Shown here in pieces: positions 14,991-24,873 of a DNA stretch of 64,000 nt. The notes below the pieces were generated by a model that was not told the origin of the DNA, searched no databases, and saw only the letters and a program-made list of their open reading frames with translations. How positions within the stretch are numbered: position 1 is the stretch's first letter; every line of letters begins with the position of its first letter. The stretch spans positions 1 through 64,000 of the forward strand of contig JBJEOB010000118.1 in the NCBI GenBank assembly GCA_051880495.1, written 5' to 3'. This DNA is from MGBC120314 sp051880495 (lineage in GTDB: Bacteria > Bacillota > Clostridia > Lachnospirales > Lachnospiraceae). The translations under genes were made by a program, and so were the position numbers.

Positions 14991-15938
14991 TTATACAAGC
15001 AAAAACAGTCTGAGAATATATAACCAGATTGTAAGAGTTACGGAACATAATAAAGTTGTTGAAACAACGACACTTGATGTAAGTACGCCGCGATGTCCCA
15101 TACTTTTTGCCATTACATAGCAGCTTGGAGTTGTCGGTGCACCAAGCATAACAAGAACAGCGACAAGCTTTTCCGTTGTAAATCCAAGATATATTGCCGC
15201 CGGTAAAAATACAGCCGGAAGAATAACAAGCTTTATCAGAGTCGCCACAATAGTCGGCTTTATTTCCTTTAATGCCTTGCTGCCCTCAAATCCCGCACCA
15301 AGACCAAAAAGTGCAAGTGGTGAGGCAAGCACGGCAAAGTTATTTACAGTCTTACTTATTATTGGTGTCATCTTAATTCTCAAAAGTGAAACAGCCATTC
15401 CAAGGACAATTCCGATTATAATAGGATTCTTAATAATTCCGATTATTGATTTTTTCATCGCTTTGGACATATCGGATTCTGATTTATTTCCTGTAAATGT
15501 AAGAATTACAACCGCCGCGATATTGTAGAGCGGAACCGTACCAATTATCATAAGCGGCGCCATACCCGATGTACCATAAATATTCTGAATAAATGCAATA
15601 CCAAGTACCGCTGCACTGCTTCTGTATGATGCCTGTACAAATTCTCCCGCTTCATCACTTCTCTTATACAGTAACCCGGTAGCCATGCTGATTACAACTA
15701 TTGAAATCAGTGTTGCAAAAAAGCAGAAAAAAACGTACTTCGTATCCCATACCTGATAAAAGTCCGATGTCGCTATATCCCTGAATACAAGCACAGGTAA
15801 AGTGACCTTAAAATTTACATCATTTAGTATTTTTACAAAATGCTCATCCACCATGTTAATCTGTTTGACAATAAAACCGACTACCATAACTATAAAAATC
15901 GGGATTGTTGCATTAAGGCTAAATATCATTTCTTCCAT
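14991..15938 (-). CDS. Auxin-efflux-carrier (AEC) family transporter
   Basis: 315-residue membrane protein with about ten helices in two repeats of five. AEC hallmarks are MVVGFIVKQINMVDE near residue 18, an NPIIIGIVLG element near 172, and LGAPTTPSCYVMAKSMG near 269. Bacterial members export or import organic acids such as malate or malonate; substrate unknown here. It starts 5 bases after the diguanylate cyclase stop, so the two genes are in one operon. Confidence 0.92.
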   Translation of the reverse strand: MEEMIFSLNATIPIFIVMVVGFIVKQINMVDEHFVKILNDVNFKVTLPVLVFRDIATSDFYQVWDTKYVFFCFFATLISIVVISMATGLLYKRSDEAGEFVQASYRSSAAVLGIAFIQNIYGTSGMAPLMIIGTVPLYNIAAVVILTFTGNKSESDMSKAMKKSIIGIIKNPIIIGIVLGMAVSLLRIKMTPIISKTVNNFAVLASPLALFGLGAGFEGSKALKEIKPTIVATLIKLVILPAVFLPAAIYLGFTTEKLVAVLVMLGAPTTPSCYVMAKSMGHRGVLTSSVVVSTTLLCSVTLTIWLYILRLFLLV

Positions 15939-15943
15939 TCTTT

Positions 15944-17329
15944 TTATTCCTCATTAACTTCTCGGATATAATCAATTAACTCCTGGTCAATCTGCGGCTG
16001 CTGTGTCTCATCTGAATTACTTTCCTGATAATCGTCTTCTTCCTCAAAATCACCAAAGACCACAATCTGATTACGTCCATTTTCTTTGGCAGCATACAGA
16101 CTTTCATCGGCTTCCTTTATGAGCTCATCTATCGTCTTTTCATAATCTCCTCCGGCAATACCAAACGACATAGTAACCTTTATCGCATCCTCACCATATC
16201 TGACCTCTGAATTTCTGATTTCTTCAAGTATAGCCTCTGTGGCATTCTTTGTTGCCTTTTTGGAACATCCGTCAAATCCAAGTAAAAATTCCTCGCCTCC
16301 CCAGCGTGCCGCAAAACCCATGCCCTTCATGTGTTTCTTTAATACGCGTGAAACCATCTTAAGTATCTCATCACCTGCATCATGTCCGTATGTATCATTA
16401 ACCTTTTTAAAGTAGTCAATATCACCTAAAACGACCGTGAATTTCTCACCTTTTTCTTCTGCCTGTTTCTGCATTTCCAAAATGGAGCTGTTAGCACTTC
16501 TCCTGTTTTCAAGCTGGGTAAGCGGGTCCTGTTCAACAAGCTTTCTAAGTGATTTCTGCATATTAGATGCAGATGCACACATATCTGTTATTTCATCATC
16601 ACGCTTCATAAGCATATAATCAAATTCAGATTTAAGATTGCCATTGGAAATTTCCTGCATAAATATTTTAAGCTTTGTCAAATCCTTTATAAGCCCGGCT
16701 GCATATTTTATAGTCGCAAATCCGGTAAGCACCATTACCAGGGCAGCAACGACAACAATCGGCCAGATTGCGCCATACACCATTTTATTTACTTCACTTG
16801 ATGCCTTGGCAACACCTATCATTCCTACGCACTGTCCGTCGGAATTAAACAGAGGCAGATAGTATGCAAAATATTGTTCATCTCCTATGACTACGTTATC
16901 ATAAAACTTTGATTTTCCTTCATCAAGAACCTCATTCTGTACCATCACATGTGCACTTGTTCCAAGAATTCTGTTTCCGTCCTGATTAAGTACCGTTGAC
17001 AAAAATCTGATATCACCATAAAAAATGCTTATTTCCATGCCGGTATCTTCTTTAATTGAATCAATGAACTCCGAACGGTCATTTAAAATACTTTCCCCTT
17101 TTACAAGCGTCAGCACCTTATCTCCGTATGTTACATAATCTCCCGGAAATACGATATCGAGCATATCGCTTACTGCATATGCCATACCTGAAAGTTCACT
17201 TTCCACTTCAGCGTGAAGGGAAGTTTCAAAACGTTTCACGGATATACAGATAACCAGAAAACCAAGCAGCAGTATGGGTACTGTTGCCATAGCAAGAAGG
17301 CTGTATTTTACACTGTTCTTTCGTTTCAT
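15944..17329 (-). CDS. Membrane-bound diguanylate cyclase with extracellular Cache-like sensor
   Basis: 461 residues: membrane helix (about 13-33), an extracytoplasmic single-Cache-like sensor (about 35-185), a second helix (about 187-208), a HAMP-like linker and a GGDEF domain (about 265-430). The active-site loop reads GGEEF within ARWGGEEFLLGFDG, so cyclic-di-GMP synthesis is expected. The upstream RxxD inhibitory site is absent (KGMGFAARW instead), which suggests no product inhibition. The acidic, Gln-rich C-terminal tail is variable. It lies 19 bases downstream of mfd and just before the AEC carrier. Confidence 0.92.
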   Translation of the reverse strand: MKRKNSVKYSLLAMATVPILLLGFLVICISVKRFETSLHAEVESELSGMAYAVSDMLDIVFPGDYVTYGDKVLTLVKGESILNDRSEFIDSIKEDTGMEISIFYGDIRFLSTVLNQDGNRILGTSAHVMVQNEVLDEGKSKFYDNVVIGDEQYFAYYLPLFNSDGQCVGMIGVAKASSEVNKMVYGAIWPIVVVAALVMVLTGFATIKYAAGLIKDLTKLKIFMQEISNGNLKSEFDYMLMKRDDEITDMCASASNMQKSLRKLVEQDPLTQLENRRSANSSILEMQKQAEEKGEKFTVVLGDIDYFKKVNDTYGHDAGDEILKMVSRVLKKHMKGMGFAARWGGEEFLLGFDGCSKKATKNATEAILEEIRNSEVRYGEDAIKVTMSFGIAGGDYEKTIDELIKEADESLYAAKENGRNQIVVFGDFEEEDDYQESNSDETQQPQIDQELIDYIREVNEE

Positions 17330-17348
17330 GCGCTCACCCTGTCCTTTC

Positions 17349-20300
17349 TCATCCTGAGATTTTATCCATTAAGTCCATCAGGTCATCAAGATACTCTAAA
17401 TCGCCTTTTGCACCTGCATAATTTTTTCTTGGTACGAATGTAAAAAATGGCTGTGTCTCTACGGTAAATTTTAACATACCCTGATATTCATTTACAATAT
17501 CAGGTATTCTTGCTGCATCAATCTTAGCCTGTGGGTACATACGTATTCTTACACCCTTTTTTCCACCCTTTATTTCTGTAACGTACGCATTATGCGCTTT
17601 TGCTTTAAGCAGGGCAATACTTAAAAGATTTATGGCACTTCTTGGAAGATCACCAAATCTGTCAACAAGTTCATCTTCCATATCAAGAAGTTCTTCCCTT
17701 GTCTCTATCGATGCAATACGTTTATAAATATCAAGTTTTTGTACCTCGTTTTTAATATATGTTGCAGGTATAAATGCATCAAGTGTCAAATCAACCGTTG
17801 TTTCAAAGGTCTTAATTTCAACCTCACCTTTTAGCTCAAGTATTGCCTCATTAAGCATTTTACAATAAAGGTCATAACCCACTGCTTCCATATGTCCATG
17901 CTGTCTTGCACCCAGAACATTTCCTGCACCCCTAATTTCAAGGTCCTTCATTGCTATCTTAAAGCCTGAACCCAGATCAGAAAATTCCTTTATTGCCTGA
18001 AGTCTCTTTTCTGCCACCTCTTTAAGCATACGGTCACGCTTGTATAAAAGAAATGCGTATGAGGTACGGTTAGAACGGCCGATTCTTCCACGCAGCTGAT
18101 AAAGCTGTGACAGTCCAAATTTATCCGCATCATGTATAATCATTGTATTTACATTTGGAATATCAAGACCTGTCTCAATTATGGTTGTCGATACTAAAAC
18201 ATCAATCTCACCGTTTATGAAATCATACATTACAGCCTCAAGGCTTCTTTCATCCATCTGTCCATGTGCATACGCGACCCTTGCCTTCGGCACAAGTTCA
18301 GAAACCTTCGTCATAACGTAATCAATATCATTTACGCGGTTATATACATAATATACCTGGCCGCCTCTTGCCAGCTCCCTGTTTATCGCCTCTCTAACCA
18401 TTTCATCATTATACTCGGTTACAAATGTCTGGATTGGCAGACGATCCTGCGGCGGTTCCTCCAACACACTCATATCACGTATTCCGACAAGACTCATGTG
18501 AAGAGTTCTTGGTATAGGTGTGGCTGAAAGAGTCAGCACATCAACATTATCCTTAAGCTTCTTTATCTTTTCCTTATGTGATACACCAAAACGCTGTTCC
18601 TCATCAATTATAAGAAGACCAAGATTTTTAAATTCTACATCAGAGGATAATACACGGTGCGTTCCTATAACAATATCAACCATTCCTGATTTCAGGCCTT
18701 CAAGTGCTTTTTTTATCTGCTTTGAAGTTCGAAATCTTGATAATAACTCAATTTTTACAGGATAGTCTTTCATTCGCTGTACAAATGTATCATAATGCTG
18801 TCCTGCAAGAATAGTTGTCGGGCACAGATACACCACCTGCTTTCCATCCTGCACTGCCTTAAATGCAGCTCTTATTGCCACTTCGGTCTTACCGTATCCA
18901 ACGTCGCCACATATAAGACGGTCCATTATCTTGGTGCTTTCCATGTCTCTTTTTGTATCTTCTATAGCATTTAACTGATCGGCAGTTTCATCATAAGGGA
19001 ACATCTCCTCAAATTCCCTCTGCCACTGCGTATCAGGACTGAATTTATACCCCTGTTTGCTCTGCCTTATCGCATACAGACGCACCAGGTCATTTGCAAT
19101 TTCACAAACTGCACTGTGAACCCTGCTCTTTGTCTTTGTCCACTCTACGCTTCCAAGCTTATTAAGCTTAGGTGCTTTTGCATCAGCACCTGCGTATTTC
19201 TGAATTGCCTCAAGCTGTGTAGCAAGTACATACAGTACACCATTACCGCTGTATTCAATCTTAATGTAATCTTTTTCAATTCCTTCAACCGTCATTTTTT
19301 CAATGCCGCGGTAGATTCCAAGTCCATGATCCTCATGTACGACATAATCTCCCGGTGTCAGGTCATTAAAACTGGCAATTTCCTTACCTTCATAAATATG
19401 ACGTTTCTTCTTTTTCTTTCTCTGACCAAAAATGTCACTTTCTGCAATTACAACAAACTTAACTTCCGGATACTCAAAACCACTCTTTAACTGTCCGTAA
19501 GTGACCATTATCTGTCCCGGTTTTAATTCGGTGTTATAATCTCCGGAATAAAAAGCATTTATATCATAATCCATAAGTGCCGAGGTAATTCTCTCAGCTC
19601 TCGTCCTTGAATTACATACCAGTATGGTTGTATATTTATTTTTACGGTACTTTTTCAGGTCATCGACAAGGAGTTCAAATTTATTATTATATGTTCCGAT
19701 ACCTCTTGTATCAATCATATATTCCTTATCAATGTCAAGATACTCTGGTTTGTACGAAAGAGCTGATATTACAAGGCATTTTCTTGCACCGAGCTTTGCC
19801 ATAATCTCTTTTTCGTCCCTTAATATATCTGCCTGACCCGGAAGCAGATAACCCGCCTGCAATCTGTGCGACATGCTTTCCCTGAATTCTTCAGTGACAG
19901 CCTGCATACGCTCACTGATTCTGTCCGGCTCATCAATAACAAACAGTGCTTCCCTGTCAAAATACTCCACAAATGAAACTGTTGTATCATAAAAATATTT
20001 CAGGAATTTTTCAGATGCATTTCCCGACTTCTCCTGTAACTGCTCAATTACCTGATTCGTAACCTTTCTTATACGTCCTGCCGATTCAAAATTTTTCTCA
20101 GCCTCGAACTTCGCTGACACCTGCTCTAATTCTGCCTTTATCTTATCTATACCCTTATATAATCTGTCATCGGAAATAATGTTTTCCGTTGCCGGGTAAA
20201 TAGTCACTTCACTTATCCGCTCTATAGACCTCTGGCTTGATACATCAAATGAACGAATTGAATCTACCTCGTCATCCCATAATTCAATTCTTACCGGACA

Positions 20301-20864
20301 CTCCTCAGTAAATGGGAAAATGTCAATAATTCCGCCTCTTACGGCAAACTCTCCAGCATTTTCAACCTGACCGCAGCGTTCATATCCGAGCATAATTAAA
20401 TCATCTGCACACTTTTCAAGGTCTAAGGTTTTTGTTTCCGCTATTGATATACACTTATTAAAAATGCTTTCCTTAGGTATCAGATAATCTGCAAGTGCAT
20501 CAATTGTCGTTACTACAATAACGTCTTCCTTTTCAATTATCTGCTTTATGGCTTCCATTCTCTGTTCAACAATAAGGTTGCTGTGCACATCAGCATTGTA
20601 GAAAATGAAATCCTTTGCCGGGTAATAAACTACGTCCTTGTGATAGAATCTAAAATCCTCCACAAGACTTTTTGCTCTTATCTCATTGTATGTAACTACT
20701 ACCTTCTTCTTAAAGTCCTCATTTGCAGTAAGACCGCACACCAGATGTGCCTTATCCGAATCAACACATCCGCTCACCATTATAGGACGTCCTGCACATT
20801 TTATTCCACTTATAATATCACTTGCAGCATTCAATTGTTTTACAGGTTCCAAAAAAGATTTCAT
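17349..20864 (-). CDS. mfd: Transcription-repair coupling factor Mfd
   Basis: Superfamily 2 translocase that removes stalled RNA polymerase and recruits the UvrA repair machinery. Full length at 1171 residues from the MKSFLEPV start (GGAGGG just upstream; a 10-codon longer reading lacks support). Visible parts are the UvrB-like N-terminal domains, the RNA-polymerase interaction domain (GDYVVHEDHGLGIYRGIEKM), RecG-like helicase motifs (Walker A GDVGYGKTE, DEEQ box IIDEEQRFG), RGRIGRS and the C-terminal TRCF domain. It follows pth, as in Bacillus. Confidence 0.98.
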   Translation of the reverse strand: MKSFLEPVKQLNAASDIISGIKCAGRPIMVSGCVDSDKAHLVCGLTANEDFKKKVVVTYNEIRAKSLVEDFRFYHKDVVYYPAKDFIFYNADVHSNLIVEQRMEAIKQIIEKEDVIVVTTIDALADYLIPKESIFNKCISIAETKTLDLEKCADDLIMLGYERCGQVENAGEFAVRGGIIDIFPFTEECPVRIELWDDEVDSIRSFDVSSQRSIERISEVTIYPATENIISDDRLYKGIDKIKAELEQVSAKFEAEKNFESAGRIRKVTNQVIEQLQEKSGNASEKFLKYFYDTTVSFVEYFDREALFVIDEPDRISERMQAVTEEFRESMSHRLQAGYLLPGQADILRDEKEIMAKLGARKCLVISALSYKPEYLDIDKEYMIDTRGIGTYNNKFELLVDDLKKYRKNKYTTILVCNSRTRAERITSALMDYDINAFYSGDYNTELKPGQIMVTYGQLKSGFEYPEVKFVVIAESDIFGQRKKKKKRHIYEGKEIASFNDLTPGDYVVHEDHGLGIYRGIEKMTVEGIEKDYIKIEYSGNGVLYVLATQLEAIQKYAGADAKAPKLNKLGSVEWTKTKSRVHSAVCEIANDLVRLYAIRQSKQGYKFSPDTQWQREFEEMFPYDETADQLNAIEDTKRDMESTKIMDRLICGDVGYGKTEVAIRAAFKAVQDGKQVVYLCPTTILAGQHYDTFVQRMKDYPVKIELLSRFRTSKQIKKALEGLKSGMVDIVIGTHRVLSSDVEFKNLGLLIIDEEQRFGVSHKEKIKKLKDNVDVLTLSATPIPRTLHMSLVGIRDMSVLEEPPQDRLPIQTFVTEYNDEMVREAINRELARGGQVYYVYNRVNDIDYVMTKVSELVPKARVAYAHGQMDERSLEAVMYDFINGEIDVLVSTTIIETGLDIPNVNTMIIHDADKFGLSQLYQLRGRIGRSNRTSYAFLLYKRDRMLKEVAEKRLQAIKEFSDLGSGFKIAMKDLEIRGAGNVLGARQHGHMEAVGYDLYCKMLNEAILELKGEVEIKTFETTVDLTLDAFIPATYIKNEVQKLDIYKRIASIETREELLDMEDELVDRFGDLPRSAINLLSIALLKAKAHNAYVTEIKGGKKGVRIRMYPQAKIDAARIPDIVNEYQGMLKFTVETQPFFTFVPRKNYAGAKGDLEYLDDLMDLMDKISG

Positions 20865-20924
20865 TTTCCCTCCACATACAACTGTCCGGGACACGTAAAT
20901 GCCCCGGATATCAGATAATCAATA

Positions 20925-21482
20925 TTAATTAAACTTATTCATTGCCGCATCAATTCCCTGCGTGAGAATACATGCACATGCCTCCTGTGCCCTCTGAATT
21001 CCCGAATCAATTATTTCTAATTCGTCTTTAGAAAAATGACCAAGCACATAATCTGCCAAATCATACCCCTTCGGTTTTTCACCGATACCACACTTAATTC
21101 GTGCAAACTGCTCACTTCCAAGGTGTGCAATAATGCTCTTAATTCCATTATGTCCGCCTGCACTGCCTTTTGCTCTGATTCTTATCTTGCCTGGTTCAAG
21201 ACTGATATCATCAAATATAACCAGAATATCCTGTGGCCCTGCTTTATAGAAATCTGCAACCGCCCTCACACATTCTCCGCTAAGGTTCATGTATGTCAGC
21301 GGTTTGACAAGAACCACCTTCTCACCTTCGATACTTCCCTTGCCGCACAGTCCCTTGTGCTTCTTTATATCCATACTTATATTATATTTATCAGCTATCC
21401 TGTCTAATACAGCAAATCCGATGTTATGCCTGGTACCATCATATTTTTTTTCAGGATTACCCAGTCCTACTATTATTTTCAT
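20925..21482 (-). CDS. pth: Peptidyl-tRNA hydrolase
   Basis: Releases peptides from prematurely dropped peptidyl-tRNA. At 185 residues it has the standard motifs: GLGNPEKKYDGTRHNIGF at residues 6-23 with catalytic His20 and substrate-binding Asn8/Asn21, the DDISLEPGKIRI element, and GSAGGHNGIKS. It starts 4 bases after the short glmU stop and precedes mfd, matching the Bacillus spoVC (pth)-mfd order. Confidence 0.97.
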   Translation of the reverse strand: MKIIVGLGNPEKKYDGTRHNIGFAVLDRIADKYNISMDIKKHKGLCGKGSIEGEKVVLVKPLTYMNLSGECVRAVADFYKAGPQDILVIFDDISLEPGKIRIRAKGSAGGHNGIKSIIAHLGSEQFARIKCGIGEKPKGYDLADYVLGHFSKDELEIIDSGIQRAQEACACILTQGIDAAMNKFN

Positions 21483-21486
21483 ATCA

Positions 21487-22434
21487 TTATCCCACTATCT
21501 TACTATATGGTTCTAATTCCGAACCTCTCTCAATTCTTGCATTTTTTAAATAGGAAAATGGGCCGATAACACTGTCCTCACCTATAAAACTGTTTCCCAT
21601 TATCACTGTATCAGGATATATGGTTACATCACGCTCAATCACTGCGTCCTGCTCAATATATGTTGTATTAGGATCTATTATCGTAACACCCTGTTCCATT
21701 AATCTTCGGTTAATTCTCAGTTTCATCACTTCCTCAGCATGACTTAACTGAACTCTTGAATTAACACCTTCTATTTCAGTGGCATCCTCAATAACCATTG
21801 CATCAACCTTGAGTCCTTTATCCCTGATTATCATAAGTGTATCCGGCAGATAATATTCTTTCTGTGCATTATCATTTGTAAGGAGATCAAGTGCGTCATA
21901 TAATTCCCTGGCATTGAAAATATACATTCCTGAATTGACTTCCCTGCATAATCTTTCCTCTTCGGTAGCATCCTTATGTTCAACACTCTTTAAGAAATTA
22001 TTATTACCATCTCTTATTATTCTTCCATAGCCTGTCGGATTATCGATTATAGTAGATAATACCGTTATTGCATTACCATTTTCCCTGTGGGTTTCAGTAA
22101 GTTTCTTTAATGTTTCGCCTGTAATCAGAGGTGTATCACCAAACAATATTAATGTCTCACCCTCTGTACCGATAAAATCTCTTGCACATTTAACTGCATG
22201 ACCTGTTCCAAGCTGCTGCTCCTGTGTAACATATGTCACCTTGGACTTTATCTGGCTTTTTACATAATCTGCTCCATGACCAACAACAACACAGATTTCG
22301 TCTGCACCGGCTTCTTTAGCCGCCATAATGGCATGCTCCACCATACATTTTCCCATAACTTTATGGACAACCTTAGGCATCTTCGATTTCATTCTTGTGC
22401 CCATTCCGGCTGCAAGTATTACTGCTTTTAACAT
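21487..22434 (-). CDS. glmU: GlmU-like uridyltransferase lacking the acetyltransferase domain
   Basis: Makes UDP-GlcNAc from GlcNAc-1-P and UTP for cell-wall synthesis. The nucleotidyltransferase domain is intact: LAAGMGTRMKSKMPKVVHK at the N-terminus, LGTGHAV, ILFGDTPLI, EVNSGMYIF and the EIEGVNSR linker. The protein stops at 315 residues, after about two left-handed beta-helix turns; normal GlmU is about 455. The histidine and other acetyl-transfer residues are therefore absent, so it cannot be the usual bifunctional enzyme. pth follows 4 bases later, leaving no room for a lost domain. Start set at MLKAV, 8 bases after GGAGGG inside the end of galE. It is in one operon with glmM. Confidence 0.9.
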   Translation of the reverse strand: MLKAVILAAGMGTRMKSKMPKVVHKVMGKCMVEHAIMAAKEAGADEICVVVGHGADYVKSQIKSKVTYVTQEQQLGTGHAVKCARDFIGTEGETLILFGDTPLITGETLKKLTETHRENGNAITVLSTIIDNPTGYGRIIRDGNNNFLKSVEHKDATEEERLCREVNSGMYIFNARELYDALDLLTNDNAQKEYYLPDTLMIIRDKGLKVDAMVIEDATEIEGVNSRVQLSHAEEVMKLRINRRLMEQGVTIIDPNTTYIEQDAVIERDVTIYPDTVIMGNSFIGEDSVIGPFSYLKNARIERGSELEPYSKIVG

Positions 22435-22435
22435 A

Positions 22436-23446
22436 TTAGTATCCCTCCGGGTTATTCTTCTGCCACCTGAACGAGTCCTCACACATTTCCTTCAGATTGC
22501 GTTCGGCTCTCCATCCAAGTTCCTTTTCTGCCAGTGAAGCATCCGAATAACATGTTGCTATATCTCCGGCTCTTCTTTCTTTTATTACATAAGGTATATG
22601 GATACCGGTTGCCTCTTCAAAATTTTTGACAATATCCAGAACGCTGTAACCCTTTCCGGTTCCAAGGTTATATATCTTAAGTCCCGGATTTTCGGTAAGT
22701 TTTTCAATTGCCTTAACGTGGCCGAGCGCAAGGTCGACTACATGAATATAGTCTCTTACACCGGTTCCGTCAGGCGTATCATAATCATTTCCAAAAACAT
22801 TAAGTTCTTTTAACCTTCCAACAGCAACCTGGGTGATATACGGCATAAGATTATTCGGAATACCGTTAGGATTTTCGCCTATTGTACCGCTCTTATGCGC
22901 ACCAATCGGGTTGAAATAGCGAAGCAGTATAACATTCCATTCATTATCCGCGTATTGAATATCCGTAAGAATCTGTTCGAGCATGGACTTGGTCCATCCG
23001 TAAGGATTCGTGCATTGACCCTTCGGACATTCTTCAGTAATCGGAACAAACTTAGGATTACCATATACCGTCGCTGATGAAGAAAATACAATATTTTTCA
23101 CGCCAAACTGCCTCATCACCTGCAAAAGCGTGAGTGTTCCCGAAATATTATTGCTGTAATATTCCATTGGTTTTACCACGGATTCGCCTACCGCTTTAAG
23201 ACCTGCAAAATGTATGCATGAATCTATGGACTCACTGGAAAAAACATTCTCCATAGCCTTTGCATCACATATATCAGCTTTATAAAACTTAACCTTTTTA
23301 CCGGTAATTGCTTCAATCCTTTCAATAACCTTTTCGCTGGAATTGATAAGATTATCTACAATCACAACATCATATCCTGCATTCTGTAATTCTACTACAG
23401 TATGACTGCCTATATATCCGGCTCCGCCTGTAACAAGTACTGACAT
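22436..23446 (-). CDS. galE: UDP-glucose 4-epimerase
   Basis: Interconverts UDP-glucose and UDP-galactose (or their N-acetyl forms) using bound NAD. The extended SDR fold shows the GGAGYIGSH dinucleotide motif at residues 7-15, FSSSATVYG with the catalytic Ser, the YGWTK motif (Y149, K153), and RYFNPIGAH. The 336-residue length is standard. It sits between glmM and the short glmU, whose ribosome-binding site lies in the end of galE. Probably supplies galactose-type donors to the surface polymers. Confidence 0.95.
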   Translation of the reverse strand: MSVLVTGGAGYIGSHTVVELQNAGYDVVIVDNLINSSEKVIERIEAITGKKVKFYKADICDAKAMENVFSSESIDSCIHFAGLKAVGESVVKPMEYYSNNISGTLTLLQVMRQFGVKNIVFSSSATVYGNPKFVPITEECPKGQCTNPYGWTKSMLEQILTDIQYADNEWNVILLRYFNPIGAHKSGTIGENPNGIPNNLMPYITQVAVGRLKELNVFGNDYDTPDGTGVRDYIHVVDLALGHVKAIEKLTENPGLKIYNLGTGKGYSVLDIVKNFEEATGIHIPYVIKERRAGDIATCYSDASLAEKELGWRAERNLKEMCEDSFRWQKNNPEGY

Positions 23447-23463
23447 GAATTCTCCTCCCCAGA

Positions 23464-24810
23464 CTATTTTGCTTCATATCCCTTAGCCTTAATCACATCT
23501 ATTACCTTATTAACATACTTTTCACATATTTCATCGCTTTCAGCCTCGACCATTACACGTACCAGCGGTTCAGTACCGCTCTCTCTTACAAGAATTCGTC
23601 CGTCATTGCCCAATGCGTCAGCTGCTTCTTTTACTGCATTCTTTACATCAGGGTCATTCTGCGCCATTGTCTTGTCAGTTACACGTATATTCTTAAGTAA
23701 CTGCGGATAAATTACAACCGGCTCCGCAAGCTGTGACAGGGTTTTCTTCTTGGCAAGCATTACTTCCATCATCTTAAGTGCCGTAATAATTCCATCACCT
23801 GTAGATGCATACTTGCTGAAAATAATATGTCCCGACTGCTCGCCACCCAGACGGTGACCGTTTAACTGCATATTTTCATATACATATTTATCCCCGACAG
23901 CGGTTTTTTCATAACCGATTCCTACCGCATCAAATGCTTTATATAATCCAAAATTAGACATTACTGTCGTTACGACCGTGTTATTAATAAGCTTTCCGCG
24001 CTCCTTCATATAACATCCGTATATGTAGAGAATCAAATCTCCGTTAACCACGTTACCATTTTCATCAACACAAAGGCAGCGGTCGGCATCACCATCAAAT
24101 GCAAAGCCTGCGTCAAGATGCTGTTCTTTTACCAGCTCTACAAGGCTTTCTATATGGGTGGAACCGCAGTCTGTATTAATATTGGTTCCGTTCGGCTCAT
24201 TGTGGATAACATATGTCTTGGCACCTAATGCATCAAATACGCTCTTGGCTATCGATGATGCACTGCCGTTGGCACAGTCCAAGCCAATTCTCTTTCCCTT
24301 AAATGAATATGCCGCCAGTGAGATAAGATATCCCATATAACGGTTTCTTCCTGCTACATAATCGACTGTACATCCTATATTTTCCTTTAATGCAAAAGGA
24401 ATTTCTTCTGTTTTGCCATCCAGATAATCCTCTATCTTCTCAATAACAGTTTCCTCTATCTTCTCACCACGGTCATTAATAAGCTTTATTCCGTTATCAT
24501 AAAACGGATTATGGCTCGCAGAAATCATAATTCCACAGTCAAAATCCTCTGTTCTCACAATATAAGATACACTTGGTGTAGTCGTTACATGAAGCAAATA
24601 GGCATCTGCACCTGATGCAGTGAGTCCTGCTACCAGAGAATACTCAAACATATAACTTGATCTTCTTGTATCCTTACCTATAACAACCTTACATTTATGC
24701 TCGCGTCCAAAATACCAGCCTATAAAACGTCCTACTTTGTATGCATGTTCCACCGTCAGATTAACATTGGCTTCTCCACGGAATCCGTCTGTTCCAAAAT
24801 ATTTTCCCAT
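23464..24810 (-). CDS. glmM: Phosphoglucosamine mutase
   Basis: Converts glucosamine-6-P to glucosamine-1-P, the step before GlmU. The 448-residue alpha-phosphohexomutase has the phosphoserine loop ISASHNP (Ser99), the metal-binding loop DGDADRC, the sugar-binding GEQSGH loop and the phosphate-binding RESGTEPLVRVM motif. The opening GKYFGTDGFRGEAN is typical of GlmM rather than other mutases. First gene of the operon glmM-galE-glmU-pth-mfd, with a sigma-A promoter directly upstream. Confidence 0.97.
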   Translation of the reverse strand: MGKYFGTDGFRGEANVNLTVEHAYKVGRFIGWYFGREHKCKVVIGKDTRRSSYMFEYSLVAGLTASGADAYLLHVTTTPSVSYIVRTEDFDCGIMISASHNPFYDNGIKLINDRGEKIEETVIEKIEDYLDGKTEEIPFALKENIGCTVDYVAGRNRYMGYLISLAAYSFKGKRIGLDCANGSASSIAKSVFDALGAKTYVIHNEPNGTNINTDCGSTHIESLVELVKEQHLDAGFAFDGDADRCLCVDENGNVVNGDLILYIYGCYMKERGKLINNTVVTTVMSNFGLYKAFDAVGIGYEKTAVGDKYVYENMQLNGHRLGGEQSGHIIFSKYASTGDGIITALKMMEVMLAKKKTLSQLAEPVVIYPQLLKNIRVTDKTMAQNDPDVKNAVKEAADALGNDGRILVRESGTEPLVRVMVEAESDEICEKYVNKVIDVIKAKGYEAK

Positions 24811-24844
24811 ACCGTACCATCCTTGTAATTCTAATCATTATTAT

Positions 24845-24873
24845 ATTATATCGCTGATATCCGTAAATATCAA
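24845..24873 (-). promoter_or_regulatory. Sigma-A promoter of the glmM-galE-glmU-pth-mfd operon
   Basis: Minus strand TTGATA (24868-24873), 17-base spacer, TATAAT (24845-24850), about 35 bases before glmM. The -35 begins directly after the stop codon of the upstream membrane protein gene. It separates housekeeping genes from the polysaccharide locus. Confidence 0.8.

Noticed and set aside
22435..22482. A longer GlmU start 16 codons upstream
   Set aside because: The extension overlaps the galE end, is Arg-rich and non-homologous, and the GGAGGG site fits the MLKAV start.
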